A stretch of DNA of 64,000 nucleotides from Halopelagius inordinatus. GTDB lineage: Archaea; Halobacteriota; Halobacteria; Halobacteriales; Haloferacaceae. The stretch spans positions 656,881-720,880 of the forward strand of contig NZ_FOOQ01000002.1 of assembly GCF_900113245.1 (NCBI RefSeq), given 5' to 3'. Below the pieces are notes generated by a model. That model searched no databases. It was not told the origin of the DNA and worked only from the letters and a program-made list of their open reading frames with translations. Numbering within the stretch: the first letter of the stretch is position 1; every line of letters begins with the position of its first letter. A program made the position numbers and the translations under genes. Shown here in pieces: positions 52,666-62,343 of this stretch.

Positions 52666-52986
52666 ATGGTCTCGGTCATCAACCTCGTGTTGTTCGGGGC
52701 GGTCCTCGTCGGCCACACCCTCGTCGCGGCGGTGTTGACCCGGTTTTTCCGCATCCGACTGAAAACGCAGTGGGGATACGTCGTCTACGCGTTCGCTCTG
52801 ATTCCGGTCGTCCTCGGAGTCTCGACGCTCGTGTTCTTCGGGGTGTTTCCCATCGGCGCGGGGTTGAACCTCAACGTTCCGGCGTTGCTCGGCGCGTCGG
52901 TAGGGATGCCGCTGGCTCTCGGGTTCGCCATCGACACGCTGTACGTGCCGCCGCCGGAGGAGTACGAGATGCCGGACACGCGCTGA
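52666..52986 (+). CDS. small membrane protein (106 aa)
   Basis: Starts MVSVINLVLFGAVLVGHTLV and has about three hydrophobic segments (VVYAFALIPVVLGVSTLVFF; GASVGMPLALGFAIDTLYVP). The loop TRFFRIRLKTQWG is basic. It ends in a short polar tail. Conserved in haloarchaea as far as I can judge; unknown function. Divergent from the E1 alpha gene. Confidence 0.65.
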   Translation: MVSVINLVLFGAVLVGHTLVAAVLTRFFRIRLKTQWGYVVYAFALIPVVLGVSTLVFFGVFPIGAGLNLNVPALLGASVGMPLALGFAIDTLYVPPPEEYEMPDTR

Positions 52987-53001
52987 GGGGCCGTCACGGC
53001 C

Positions 53002-53604
53002 TCACTCGCGCCGGTCGTGTTCTCGGACGAGTCGTTCGACGCTCCGTTCGACCATCTCCACCACGTCCTCCGGCGGTTCCGTCGCGTCGACGCGGACGAA
53101 CCGCTCCGGGTTCGCGTCGATGAGTTCCTCGTAGTTGTCTCGGACCTCCGCGAGGTACTCCGCTCGCTCGAACTTGTTCGTCGCGCCCGCCCGGGAGGCG
53201 GCCGTCTCGGGGTCCACGTCGAGATAGACGGTGGCGTCCGGGGGACGGGAGAACGCCGCGTGAATCCCCTGCACGTATTCGAGCGGTCGGGTGACGTCCG
53301 TCCGCGAGAGCGTGGCAGCCTGATAGGCGAACCGGGAGTCCGAGTACCGGTCGGAGACGACGAGTTTTCCGGCGTCGAGCGCCGGTCGGACCACCCGCGA
53401 AAGGTGGTCGGCGTGGTCTGCGGTGAAGAGAAACAGCTCGGCCAACGGGTCGGCGTCTTCGTCGGACATCGACCGAGAGACGGCGTCGCCGTACCACGAC
53501 TCCGTCGGTTCGCGGGTGAACACCGCGTCGGGGTAGACGTCGTGCAACGCCTCCCAGACGGTCGTCTTCCCGCTTCCGTCGAGTCCTTCGAGCGTGATGA
53601 GCAT
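53002..53604 (-). CDS. tmk: thymidylate kinase
   Basis: A 200-residue P-loop kinase that phosphorylates dTMP to dTDP. Walker A is [11 protein letters not shown], the DR-Y/H type motif is [14 protein letters not shown] and the Lid follows the AASRAG region. Length and order fit TMK. Converges with the gene at 52666. ATG 53604 begins [10 protein letters not shown]. Confidence 0.93.
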   Translation of the reverse strand: MLITLEGLDGSGKTTVWEALHDVYPDAVFTREPTESWYGDAVSRSMSDEDADPLAELFLFTADHADHLSRVVRPALDAGKLVVSDRYSDSRFAYQAATLSRTDVTRPLEYVQGIHAAFSRPPDATVYLDVDPETAASRAGATNKFERAEYLAEVRDNYEELIDANPERFVRVDATEPPEDVVEMVERSVERLVREHDRRE

Positions 53605-53729
53605 ACTCCGACGTGGTGCGTCGGAGGAGTAAAGCGTCGCGGGATGAGTCCGACCGTCCGGCGGTACGAGATGGAGCGAAACCGCGGGATGGGAGTAGAT
53701 TTACCCGTCCAGAATCCGACGTAGACGGC

Positions 53730-54623
53730 ATGAACGTACTCGTCGTTGGCGGAAGCGGGTTCATCGGCGGTCATCTGTGTCGAGAACTGGACGGTCGCGG
53801 GCACGAGGTGACGGCCCTCTCGCGGAGTCCCGGCGACGACGACTTGCCGGAGGGGGTGGAAAGCGCGATGGGGAACGTCAGAGCCTACGACTCCATCAAA
53901 GACGCGTTCGCGGGGGTAGACGCCGTGTTCAATCTGGTCGCGCTCTCGCCGTTGTTCAAGCCCAAAGGCGGCAACGAGATGCACGACCAGGTGCACAGAC
54001 AGGGAACCGAGAACGTCGTCCGCGCCGCGGAGAACAACGACGTGGACCGCTACGTCCACCTGAGCGCGTTGGGTGCGGACTCAGACGGCCCCACGGCGTA
54101 CATTCGCGCAAAGGGACGCGCCGAGGAGGTAGTGACCGACTCGGACCTCGACTACACGATTTTCCGGCCGTCGGTGGTGTTCGGTGAGGGCGGAGAGTTC
54201 CTCTCCTTTACGAAACTGCTCGCGCCGCCGTACGTGAGTCCGCTTCCCGGCGGCGGTCGGACGCGCTTTCAGCCGCTCTGGGTCGGTGACTTCGTCCCGA
54301 TGCTCGCCGACGCGGCGGAAGACGACAGACACGCGGGAGAGATTTACGAAGTCGCCGGGCCGGACCAACTCACCCTCGCGGAGATAGCGAAACTCATCCA
54401 CGAGTCCGAGGGGCGCTCTACGACCGTCGTGCCGATTCCGATGGGACTCGCGCGAATCGGACTCTCCGTCGGCGGGGCGATTCCGGGGTTCCCGATGGGG
54501 GCCGATCAGTACCGGTCGCTTCAGTTCGACAACACGACTGACGACAACGACGTGGACGCGTTCGGCGTCAGCGTCGCCGACCTCACGACACTGCGCGCGT
54601 ACCTCCACCGCCGGAGTGAGTGA
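53730..54623 (+). CDS. NAD(P)-binding SDR, complex I NDUFA9-like
   Basis: A 297-residue atypical SDR. The Rossmann start MNVLVVGGSGFIGGHLCREL and the AYIRAKGRAEE segment match NDUFA9-like and NmrA-related proteins with a non-standard active site (Tyr-x-x-x-Lys reads YIRAK). Such proteins act as NADPH sensors or are accessory to respiratory complex I, or are sugar epimerases. It is divergent from tmk with a 125-nt gap. Confidence 0.85.
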   Translation: MNVLVVGGSGFIGGHLCRELDGRGHEVTALSRSPGDDDLPEGVESAMGNVRAYDSIKDAFAGVDAVFNLVALSPLFKPKGGNEMHDQVHRQGTENVVRAAENNDVDRYVHLSALGADSDGPTAYIRAKGRAEEVVTDSDLDYTIFRPSVVFGEGGEFLSFTKLLAPPYVSPLPGGGRTRFQPLWVGDFVPMLADAAEDDRHAGEIYEVAGPDQLTLAEIAKLIHESEGRSTTVVPIPMGLARIGLSVGGAIPGFPMGADQYRSLQFDNTTDDNDVDAFGVSVADLTTLRAYLHRRSE

Positions 54624-54792
54624 GGAGTAAATCGACCCTCGTTCTCCGACGGCCGGCCGAAGCATATATATGAAATAGGATGTTCATCCTCGATTAACTG
54701 ACATCAGTCGGCGTAACGACTCGTTAAGATCACCGCCACGTCCAGCGGTTTGCACCGTTATTTATCCCCTGAAACGACATTTTAGCATCACA

Positions 54793-54827
54793 AGGTTTAT
54801 GTCCACGTTGGTGTTGGCATATATCCA
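54793..54827 (+). promoter_or_regulatory. cetZ promoter region with two TATA-like elements
   Basis: A TATA-like ggtttatg (54794-54801) lies about 30 nt before the ATG of a mini-ORF at 54828. A second AT run, catatatcc (54819-54827), lies about 28 nt before the cetZ ATG at 54851. Either or both may serve the gene. The upstream 200 bases (54624-54792) are AT-rich and hold no ORF. Confidence 0.45.
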
Positions 54828-54854
54828 ATGGTGAGGGGACTGGAGAAACGATGA
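54828..54854 (+). CDS. possible 8-aa leader ORF coupled to cetZ
   Basis: atggtgagg... encodes MVRGLEKR and stops with TGA at 54852-54854, overlapping the cetZ ATG (54851) as ATGA. It also contains ggag (54842-54845), a weak ribosome-binding site for cetZ. This could be a leader peptide that couples translation of cetZ to leaderless initiation. It is very short and may be chance. Confidence 0.3.
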   Translation: MVRGLEKR

Positions 54855-56035
54855 AGCTCGCAATGATCGGATTCGGGCAGGCTGGGGGAAAAGTAGTCGA
54901 CAAATTCGTCGAATACGACAAGCGGCAAGGGTCGGGCATCGTTCGCGCGGCCGTAGCCGTCAATTCGGCGAAGGCGGACTTGATGGGACTCGAACACATT
55001 CCGCAGGACCAACGCGTGCTCATCGGGCAGTCGCGCGTGAAGGGCCACGGTGTCGGTGCCGACAACGAACTCGGCGCCGAGATCGCAGAGGAGGACATCG
55101 ACGAAGTTCAAGGGGCCATCGACTCGATTCCCGTCCACGAAGTGGACGCGTTCTTGGTCGTCTCCGGACTCGGCGGCGGGACCGGGAGCGGCGGCGCGCC
55201 CGTCTTGGCGAAACACCTGAAACGAATCTACACCGAACCCGTGTACGGTCTCGGCATCCTGCCGGGCAGCGACGAAGGGGGTATCTACACCCTCAACGCC
55301 GCGCGGTCGTTCCAGACGTTCGTCCGTGAGGTGGACAACCTCATGGTGTTCGACAACGACGCGTGGCGGAAAACCGGAGAGTCCGTACAGGGCGGCTACG
55401 ACGAGATAAACGAGGAGATAGTCAACCGCTTCGGCGTCCTCTTCGGCGCCGGAGAGGTCGAACAGGGAGGCGAAGTCGCAGAGAGCGTCGTCGACTCCTC
55501 CGAGATAATCAACACGCTCGCGGGCGGTGGCGTCTCCACCGTCGGCTACGCCTCCGAGACGGTCGAGGAAGCGGGCGGTTCCAGCGGGGGACTGCTCTCT
55601 CGGCTCACCGGCGGCGAAGAGGACACGAATCTCGACACCGCCCACACGACGAACCGCATCACGTCGCTCGTGCGGAAGGCCGCGCTCGGACGCCTCACGC
55701 TCCCCTGTGAGATAGAGGGCACCGAACGCGCGCTTTTGGTGATGGCCGGCCCGCCGGAGCATCTCAACCGGAAAGGCATAGAGCGCGGGCGGAAGTGGAT
55801 CGAGGAGCAGACCGGCAGCATGGAAGTCCGCGGCGGCGACTACCCCATCAAAGGGGCCGGGAAAGTCGCGTCCGTCATCCTGCTTTCGGGGGTCACGAAC
55901 GTCCCCCGCATCAAGGAGCTCCAGCAGGTCGCAATCGAGGCGCAAGACAACATCGACGAGATCCGAGAGGAGAGCAACGACAACTTGCAGAACCTAATCA
56001 ACGATGACGAAGACGAGCTGGAATCGCTGTTCTAA
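54851..56035 (+). CDS. cetZ: CetZ tubulin-like cytoskeletal GTPase
   Basis: A 394-residue protein of the archaeal CetZ family. The tubulin/FtsZ signature is present as GLGGGTGSGGAPVLAK near residue 110, with the T7-like loop and the C-terminal domain (IEGTERALLVMAGPPEHLNR). The N-terminal GFGQAGGKVVDKFVEYDKR is typical of CetZ rather than FtsZ. CetZ1 in Haloferax controls cell shape and swimming morphology; high similarity here suggests the same, but the paralogue number cannot be fixed without alignment. The 3' end overlaps the next gene by 32 nt, indicating a fixed partner. Confidence 0.92.
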   Translation: MKLAMIGFGQAGGKVVDKFVEYDKRQGSGIVRAAVAVNSAKADLMGLEHIPQDQRVLIGQSRVKGHGVGADNELGAEIAEEDIDEVQGAIDSIPVHEVDAFLVVSGLGGGTGSGGAPVLAKHLKRIYTEPVYGLGILPGSDEGGIYTLNAARSFQTFVREVDNLMVFDNDAWRKTGESVQGGYDEINEEIVNRFGVLFGAGEVEQGGEVAESVVDSSEIINTLAGGGVSTVGYASETVEEAGGSSGGLLSRLTGGEEDTNLDTAHTTNRITSLVRKAALGRLTLPCEIEGTERALLVMAGPPEHLNRKGIERGRKWIEEQTGSMEVRGGDYPIKGAGKVASVILLSGVTNVPRIKELQQVAIEAQDNIDEIREESNDNLQNLINDDEDELESLF

Positions 56036-56798
56036 GCTCGCCGTGGCCTGTCTGCTCGTCCTCTCGCTGGCGGCCGCTCCGGCGGCAGCCGTGTCGGTCG
56101 GGGACGACGACGTTCCCGCCGAGAGCGAAGTCGACAAGCAGGTCACCGCGACGGTGACGCTCGACGAACTGTACCAAGACCCGCAACTGGAGTCGTGGAC
56201 GCTCGCGGGCTCCACCGAACTGACGGACGTGACGTGGACCGTCGTCTACTACGACCAGACCGGCGCGAAAGTCGGGCAAGACGAGTTCGACGGGCAGAAC
56301 TTCACCGGGGCGGATATCTCGGCCGCCGACGGGACGAGCGACGTCGAAGTGACCGTCACCGGCACCGTCCCCGAGGTGGAGTCGTACAGCTACGACCCCG
56401 CCCAGGAGTTCACCGCGATGGAACTGACGCAGACGCGGGAGGGCGGCTCCTCGAACGAGATAGAGACGTGGACGGCCCACCACTTCACGTCCGAGAGCGA
56501 CGAGGCGCGTACCGCGCTCGACGACGCGCGAGCCGCCATCGAGAGCGCTTCGGGCGCGAACACGCAAGAGGCCGAACAGCAGCTCGCCAACGCGGTGGAG
56601 GCCTACGAGGGCGGCGAGTTCAACCTCGCGGCGAACCTCGCGAACGAAGCACAGACGAAAGCGGAGAACGCACAGCAGTCGAGTGAGACGAAACAGCTCG
56701 CCATGTACGGCGTCGGCGGTCTGCTCGTCGTCGCCCTGCTCGTCGGTGGATTCCTCTACTGGCGGTCACAGCAGGACAGCTACGACAAGCTGGGATAG
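56004..56798 (+). CDS. exported, membrane-anchored protein partner of CetZ
   Basis: A 264-residue protein. A signal peptide is seen ([20 protein letters not shown]), then a beta-rich extracellular part ([20 protein letters not shown]), a helical Ala/Glu/Asn-rich segment ([20 protein letters not shown]) and a C-terminal membrane helix ([20 protein letters not shown]). It starts inside cetZ. I recall this gene following cetZ1 in other haloarchaea. It could connect the cytoskeleton to the envelope, but this is inference. Confidence 0.85.
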   Translation: MTKTSWNRCSKLAVACLLVLSLAAAPAAAVSVGDDDVPAESEVDKQVTATVTLDELYQDPQLESWTLAGSTELTDVTWTVVYYDQTGAKVGQDEFDGQNFTGADISAADGTSDVEVTVTGTVPEVESYSYDPAQEFTAMELTQTREGGSSNEIETWTAHHFTSESDEARTALDDARAAIESASGANTQEAEQQLANAVEAYEGGEFNLAANLANEAQTKAENAQQSSETKQLAMYGVGGLLVVALLVGGFLYWRSQQDSYDKLG

Positions 56799-56820
56799 CT
56801 CCGCCCCGAACACACTTTCT

Positions 56821-57459
56821 ATGCGCGTCGTCGTCCCATACGACGGTCACGACCCGAAGAGCCGACTCGCCGGTCGCCTCGACGAGTCCGAGCGACGGGC
56901 GTTCTCCCGGGCGATGTTGCGTGACGTCCTCGATGCGGTCGAACGCGCGGGGCACGACCCGACCGTCCTCGCGACGGAGGCCGTCTCGGTTTCGAACGCC
57001 GACGTCGTCGTCGACGATAGACCGCTCACGGCCGCGGTCAACGGCGTTCTCGACGGCTTCGAGTGGTCCGACGCGGCCGACGACGGAGAAGTGGCGGTGG
57101 TGATGGCGGACCTCGCACTCGCGACGCCGGACGCTATCCGCCGACTCGCGGACGCCGAGGGCGACGTCGTCGTCGCCCCCGGACGCGGCGGCGGGACGAA
57201 CGCGCTCGTCGTCCGCCACCCGTCGTTCCGCGTCGACTACCACGGCGCGTCGTACCGGGACCACCGCCGCATCGCAGAGGAGGTGGGCGCGTCCGTCGGC
57301 GTCGTCGATTCGATGCGCCTCGCGACGGACGTGGACGAACCGTCGGACCTCGCGGAGGTGTTGCTCCACGGCCGCGGCGAGTCGCGGCGGTGGTTGGTCG
57401 ACGCCGGATTCGAACTGGCCGTCTCCGAAGGGCGCGTCGGCGTCACTCGCGAGTCGTAG
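56821..57459 (+). CDS. cofC: 2-phospho-L-lactate guanylyltransferase CofC
   Basis: A 212-residue nucleotidyltransferase of coenzyme F420 biosynthesis, activating 2-phospho-L-lactate (or a related substrate) with GTP. It starts [40 protein letters not shown] carries the metal-binding Asp and [19 protein letters not shown] the GTP-site loop. 22 nt after the preceding gene. cofG and cofH follow in the window. F420 is a haloarchaeal redox cofactor. Confidence 0.92.
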   Translation: MRVVVPYDGHDPKSRLAGRLDESERRAFSRAMLRDVLDAVERAGHDPTVLATEAVSVSNADVVVDDRPLTAAVNGVLDGFEWSDAADDGEVAVVMADLALATPDAIRRLADAEGDVVVAPGRGGGTNALVVRHPSFRVDYHGASYRDHRRIAEEVGASVGVVDSMRLATDVDEPSDLAEVLLHGRGESRRWLVDAGFELAVSEGRVGVTRES

Positions 57460-57722
57460 ACGACCCTACATACTCTGCCAGTAAAGACATATGCGTAGAG
57501 TGAGTGTATCGAAACGCGTGGCAGACCTGGTCGTCCGGAATACCGGCTGACCGCACTGTCGCGCGTCGCCCCATCCCCTGTCTTCGTGGCGGACTTCCAC
57601 CGTCCGTCTCTCGGGGCCGCCGCGTTTCCCCCGTCCCGCGGCGGCCCTCCCGCGGTTGTACGCTCCCCGCTCCCCCTCGGGGAGTGTGCATCCTTTTGTG
57701 CCCCCGGGACGCACCCGGACGC

Positions 57723-58880
57723 ATGGTCTCCGGCACCGACGAGTACGACGTGTCCATCCGGGTTTCGGAGGACGATGTCGAACGACTGCTCGACGCCTCG
57801 CCCGACGACGTGGACGCGGCGCCGGAACTCACCTTCTCTCGGAACGTCTTCCTACCGTTGACGACGGCCTGTCGGTACACCTGCACGTACTGCACCTACT
57901 ACGACGTGCCGGGAGAGGCGTCGCTTCTCTCCCCCGAGGAGGTCAGAGAGCGACTCCGAGTCGGCGCGGACGCCGGATGTACGGAGGCGCTGTTTACCTT
58001 CGGCGACGAACCCGACGAACGCTACGAACAGATACACGCGCAGTTGGCAGAGTGGGGGTACGACGACGTCCTCGGATATCTGCGAGACGTCTGCGAGATG
58101 GCGATAGAGGAGGGGCTACTGGCCCACAGCAACCCCGGCGACCTGACCGAAGCGGAGTTCGAATCGCTCGCTCCGGTCAACGCCAGTATGGGCGTGATGC
58201 TCGAGACGACGGCGGACGTGCGGGCGCACTCGGGGAATCGCCGGAAGACGCCCGGCCAGCGGTTGAACACGATTCGGGCCGCGGGCGAGGCGGGCGTCCC
58301 CTTCACCACGGGCATCCTCGTCGGCATCGGCGAGACGTGGCGCGACAGAGCGGAGAGTCTGCTCGCGATTCGGGACCTTCACGAACGGTACGGCCACGTA
58401 CAGGAGGTCATCGTCCAGAACGTCGTCCCGAACGAACGGTCGGACTTCGAACGGCCCTCCGTGGAGACGATGCGTCGAGTGGTCTCGATGGCGCGCGTCG
58501 GTCTCCCCGAGGAGGTGTCGGTGCAGGTGCCGCCGAACCTCTCGCCGACGCGGGAACTGCTCGACTGCGGCGTCGACGACTTGGGCGGCGTCTCGCCCGT
58601 GACGGACGACTACATCAACCCCGACTACGAGTGGCCCGCCCTCCGAGAACTGCGCGACATCGCGACGGAGGCGGGCGTTCCCCTCCACGAACGCCTCCCC
58701 GTCTACGACCGGTATCTCCCCGACGACCACCGGCGCGAGGACTTCGGCGGACGACCGGCCCCCGGAGAGTGGCTCTCTCCGGCGGTGACGAACGCGTTGG
58801 AGGCCGACGACGTTCACGGAGAACGATACCGCGGCGTCGCGCGCCGAGACGGCCCCCTCGCCGTCGGTGCCGACGACTGA
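57723..58880 (+). CDS. cofG: FO synthase subunit 1, CofG
   Basis: A 385-residue radical-SAM enzyme that makes the 7,8-didemethyl-8-hydroxy-5-deazariboflavin (FO) part of F420 with CofH. The [4Fe-4S] cysteines are Cys50, Cys54 and Cys57 (ACRYTCTYC). Other family segments are LFTFGDEPDERYEQ and VIVQNVVPNERSDF. It lies 263 nt after cofC, and the gap holds no convincing gene. ATG 57723 begins MVSGTDEYDVS. Confidence 0.93.
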   Translation: MVSGTDEYDVSIRVSEDDVERLLDASPDDVDAAPELTFSRNVFLPLTTACRYTCTYCTYYDVPGEASLLSPEEVRERLRVGADAGCTEALFTFGDEPDERYEQIHAQLAEWGYDDVLGYLRDVCEMAIEEGLLAHSNPGDLTEAEFESLAPVNASMGVMLETTADVRAHSGNRRKTPGQRLNTIRAAGEAGVPFTTGILVGIGETWRDRAESLLAIRDLHERYGHVQEVIVQNVVPNERSDFERPSVETMRRVVSMARVGLPEEVSVQVPPNLSPTRELLDCGVDDLGGVSPVTDDYINPDYEWPALRELRDIATEAGVPLHERLPVYDRYLPDDHRREDFGGRPAPGEWLSPAVTNALEADDVHGERYRGVARRDGPLAVGADD

Positions 58881-58915
58881 GAGCGACGCGCGAAGGGGGT
58901 TCGATTTAGACGGGG

Positions 58916-59464
58916 TCAGATTCCGAGGACGTCCGGGACGCGCTTTCTGAACACCGTGTAGACGAGTGCGACGGCGACGCCCGAGAGGACGACGATGCGG
59001 ACGCCGCCGTCGAAGACGTAGGCGGCGGGGGCGGCGAGGACGACGGTCAGGAGGAAATCCTCCGGCGCACCGTCGTAGCGGACGACGTACTTCGGTCGAA
59101 GCCACCGCCGGAGGGGGTGGACGTAGACGGCGCGCGGCGACGTTCGCTCCCACGGACGGAGTTCCTCGCCCGCGCCGAACCAGTCGGAAGCGGAGTGGAC
59201 GCCCGCAGAGAGCAGACAAAGCGAGAGGGCCACGGACAGTGGCGTCGGCACCGCGACGGCGACGCCCGCGGCCACCACCCCGGCGACGGTGTAGTACACC
59301 GGAAAGTGGAGCGTTCTGCGGTGGACGCCGACGAACAGGTCGACGTCCGGAAGGACGCCGCCCGCGAGAGCGCCGACGACGGCCGGGACGGCGAGTTCCG
59401 GGGCCGCCACCGCGACGGGTATCGCGAGGAGGAGTCCCGCCGCCGCGTGCGTCGTGACCATCAT
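58916..59464 (-). CDS. membrane-bound metal-dependent hydrolase (YdjM/DUF457-like)
   Basis: A 182-residue membrane protein. It begins MMVTTHAAAGLLLAIPVAVA and continues GALAGGVLPDVDLFVGVHRR, LHFPVYYTVAG and SAGVHSASDWF: the H-x-H/D pattern of the YdjM family, thought to bind metal within the membrane. About five hydrophobic helices. Its start is 14 nt after the cofH stop, so it is likely co-transcribed with cofH. Confidence 0.8.
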   Translation of the reverse strand: MMVTTHAAAGLLLAIPVAVAAPELAVPAVVGALAGGVLPDVDLFVGVHRRTLHFPVYYTVAGVVAAGVAVAVPTPLSVALSLCLLSAGVHSASDWFGAGEELRPWERTSPRAVYVHPLRRWLRPKYVVRYDGAPEDFLLTVVLAAPAAYVFDGGVRIVVLSGVAVALVYTVFRKRVPDVLGI

Positions 59465-59478
59465 GGCGTATCGAAGCC

Positions 59479-60873
59479 TCAATCGTCGGCGCGCGCGGGC
59501 GAGTTCGTCTCCTCGGGGTGGCCGTCGAGCATCGGCGTCCCGTCGGCGCGGGGTCCGAGCGTCGGACCGTGCGGGGCGTCGTCGGGGTCCAAGCGGCGAC
59601 GTTTCCGGTAGTCCGTCGACCGTTCGACGGGCGTGCGACCGATGGCGGACACCATCTCGACGTAGTCGTCGAACGACCGATACTCCCCGAACCCGCCGCC
59701 GGCGCGCTTCGTAATCTCCTCGGAAAGTATCGTCCCCATGAAGTCGTTCGCGCCGCAGTTCAGCAGTTTCAGCGACTTCGCGTTCCCGAACTTCACCCAC
59801 GACGACTGCACGTTGTCGACGTTGTCGAGGAACAGTCGCGAGACGGCTATCATCAGTTCGTCCTCGTCGTCCGACGCGCCCTCGGTGACGAGTCCCCGGT
59901 CGTACAGCGGGGTGTTCCGGTGGACGAACGAGAGCGGGACGAACTCGGTGATTCCCCCCGTTCGGTCCTGTAGGTCACGAATCACCTTCAGATGCATGAC
60001 GCGGTGGGCCTCGTTCTCGACGTGGCCGTACATGATGGTCGCCGTCACGTCTAAGCCGGCGGCCACCGCGCCCTCCATCCCTTCGACCCACTCGTCTGTG
60101 CCTATCTTCCCGGGGCAGATGACATCTCGCACCTCGGGAACCAGAATCTCCGCGGCGGTGCCGGGCGCAGAGGAGAGACCGGCCGCCTTCAGTTCGCGGT
60201 ACACCTTCTCGTAGGACCAGTCGGTGCCGCGACGGGCGTGGTACGCCTCCTCCGGGGTCATCGAGTGGAGGTGCGCGCCGCCGACGGACATCGCGCGCAT
60301 CTGTTCGACGTAGGTGCCGGGGTCTTTGTCGTACGCTTCGGGCGGTTTGTAGTCCACCTCGGCGTACGGGTCGTCGTGCGCTTCGAGAATCTCGCGGTGG
60401 TCCTCGTTCAGGACGAACGCGGGGTGGAGTCCGGAGACGGAGGTGACTTCGTAGACGCCCGCTTCGAGGGCGTCTTCGACGACGCTGCGTGACTCCTCGG
60501 GCGTCTTCGTAAAGCCCGTGTGCTCTTCGTCGTGGTCGGACTCGAACTGGTGGGCGGTGTTCTTGAAGTTACAGAACAGACAGCCGGTGTTGCAGGCCGT
60601 CGTGACGTTGTTGTTCACGTTGGCGACGAACGTCACGTCGTCGCCGACCACCTCCGCCCGGCGTCGGTCCGCGGCTTCCAGGACCTGCTCTTTTCGGACG
60701 GGGTCGATTTCGGGCGACTCCGTCCCCGCCGTCATCAGTTCGATTCCGTCGGCGACGGTGAGGCGGACGCCGTCTCGCGCCTTCGCCAACGCGTTCTCGA
60801 ACGACTGGTCCGTCTCGGGCGTGTGCTCGAAGTCGAACTGGTCGTCCGAGTCCGGCGCCGACGCGTCGGTCAT
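59479..60873 (-). CDS. cofH: FO synthase subunit 2, CofH
   Basis: A 464-residue radical-SAM partner of CofG. Cysteines Cys94, Cys98 and Cys101 (ACNTGCLFC) bind the cluster. GKIGTDEWVEGMEGAVAAGL and WVKFGNAKSLKLLNCGAND are typical CofH segments. It runs on the opposite strand to cofG, with the hydrolase gene between. A C-terminal acidic tail is present. Confidence 0.93.
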   Translation of the reverse strand: MTDASAPDSDDQFDFEHTPETDQSFENALAKARDGVRLTVADGIELMTAGTESPEIDPVRKEQVLEAADRRRAEVVGDDVTFVANVNNNVTTACNTGCLFCNFKNTAHQFESDHDEEHTGFTKTPEESRSVVEDALEAGVYEVTSVSGLHPAFVLNEDHREILEAHDDPYAEVDYKPPEAYDKDPGTYVEQMRAMSVGGAHLHSMTPEEAYHARRGTDWSYEKVYRELKAAGLSSAPGTAAEILVPEVRDVICPGKIGTDEWVEGMEGAVAAGLDVTATIMYGHVENEAHRVMHLKVIRDLQDRTGGITEFVPLSFVHRNTPLYDRGLVTEGASDDEDELMIAVSRLFLDNVDNVQSSWVKFGNAKSLKLLNCGANDFMGTILSEEITKRAGGGFGEYRSFDDYVEMVSAIGRTPVERSTDYRKRRRLDPDDAPHGPTLGPRADGTPMLDGHPEETNSPARADD

Positions 60874-61023
60874 GCTACGAGGACACGATTGGCAGACACA
60901 AAAGTGAGGCGGTCGCGGAAGAGGACCGACGGACGGCGTCGGGGCGAGTCGGTCGACGTCGCGGAATGGGACGGGACGCGAGACGTGAGAGCGGTTATTG
61001 TCGCAGAGCGCGTAGTACGGAGT

Positions 61024-61506
61024 ATGAGCACAGACCCTACGATAGAAACGGAGTGGTCAGACGTCGGCACCGACGACGCGGGAACCGGATTTTGGGTGAG
61101 CGCGCTTCTCGGCGCACTCGTCAGCATCGTCGCGTCGTTCGTCCCGTTCTCGCCCGTCCTCGGCGGGGGCGTCGCGGGCTATCTCTACCGCGGAACCCGC
61201 GAGGAGGGCGTGAAAGTCGGCGCCGTCTCGGGAGCCATCGCCGCCGTCCCCATCGTGGCGGTTCTGACCCTGGTGTTCGCCGGACTCGGACTGTTCACCG
61301 TCATAGAGAACGCCTTCGCCGGGACGCTGCTTTTCGTCGCACTCTTGGGCATCTCCGTCTCGGTGACGCTTCTGCTCTCGGCGGGGCTTTCTGCGCTCGG
61401 CGGATACGTCGGCGTCTACCTCCGCGAGGAGACGGACGGCGGCGAACCGCCGCGGGCGAGAGACGCACCCGGCGAGGAGGCCGACAGAGAGCGCTCGTCC
61501 GCGTGA
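61024..61506 (+). CDS. DUF5518-like membrane protein (160 aa)
   Basis: Starts MSTDPTIETEWSDVGTDDAG and has about four hydrophobic helices (GFWVSALLGALVSIVASFVP; GGVAGYLYRGTREEGVKVGA between; AVPIVAVLTLVFAGLGLFTV). The Gly-rich G-x-x-A-G-Y-L motif matches haloarchaeal DUF5518 proteins as I remember them. Function unknown. Divergent from cofH. Confidence 0.75.
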   Translation: MSTDPTIETEWSDVGTDDAGTGFWVSALLGALVSIVASFVPFSPVLGGGVAGYLYRGTREEGVKVGAVSGAIAAVPIVAVLTLVFAGLGLFTVIENAFAGTLLFVALLGISVSVTLLLSAGLSALGGYVGVYLREETDGGEPPRARDAPGEEADRERSSA

Positions 61507-61566
61507 GAGACGAGACGCGTCGCTGGCGGTGGGGTCGGGTCGGCCGCGGACGAACGTCGACCGGTC

Positions 61567-62343
61567 TCAGGCCGACCGCTTTGCGGCCAGTCTCGCTTCG
61601 ACCATCTCGGCGAGTGCCGGAAGCGCCGTCGTCGCGTCGTCGCGGACGACGTGGTGGGCGAGTCGGTCTTTTTCGGTCGCTCCGAGGTTGACGACGGCGA
61701 GTTCGCCGCCGAACCGCGACGCTTCCTCGGGAAGCGACGCGGCGGGGTCTACGGTCAGAGACGACCCGACGACGATAAACAGGTCGCTCTCGCGGGCCAT
61801 CCGACGCGCGGCGTCGAACGGGTGGTAGGGGAGTTCCTCGCCGAACAGCACCACGTCCGGCTTCATGAGGCCGTCGCAGGCGGGACACCGCGGCGTCTCG
61901 TCCGCCCGAACCGCCTCGAACGCCTCCTCGGCGGGCACCGTCGCGTCGCACGAGACGCAGGCCGCCCGCGAGGCGTTGCCGTGGAGTTCGATGAGGCGTC
62001 CGGTGCCCGCGTCGTCGTGCAAGCCGTCGGTGTTCTGCGTCACGACGGCGTCTATGACGCCCCGTTCTTCGAGTCGGACGAGTGCGTCGTGCGCCGCGTT
62101 CGGTTCCGGGTCGTCGGCGTACATCCGTTCGTGTAACTGGAGTCGGTCCCGCCAGAAGCCGTCCGGGTCGGCTCTGAATCGGTCGATGCCGACGTCGTCC
62201 GGGTCGAACTCGTCGTTCCAGATGCCGTCTTCTCCGCGGAACGAGGGGATGCCAGACGCCGTGCTAACACCCGCACCCGTCATCACGGCCGCACTGTCGG
62301 CGGCCGCCAACGCGTCCGCAACCTCGGCTAACTCATCATCCAT
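61567..62343 (-). CDS. NAD-dependent protein deacylase (sirtuin, Sir2)
   Basis: A 258-residue NAD-dependent deacylase. The NAD site is MTGAGVSTASGIPSFRGEDG; QNTDGLHDDAG is the second NAD motif. Catalytic His121 (LIELHGNAS) and the zinc Cys129, Cys132, Cys153 and Cys156 are intact. It deacetylates or deacylates lysines on proteins such as Alba or acetyl-CoA synthetase in other archaea. ATG 62343 begins MDDELAEVADAL. Confidence 0.95.
   Translation of the reverse strand: MDDELAEVADALAAADSAAVMTGAGVSTASGIPSFRGEDGIWNDEFDPDDVGIDRFRADPDGFWRDRLQLHERMYADDPEPNAAHDALVRLEERGVIDAVVTQNTDGLHDDAGTGRLIELHGNASRAACVSCDATVPAEEAFEAVRADETPRCPACDGLMKPDVVLFGEELPYHPFDAARRMARESDLFIVVGSSLTVDPAASLPEEASRFGGELAVVNLGATEKDRLAHHVVRDDATTALPALAEMVEARLAAKRSA

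Noticed and set aside
54660-54680. atatatatgaaatagg as an attachment or insertion site
   Set aside because: Simple AT-rich upstream DNA of cetZ; no direct repeats or integrase nearby.
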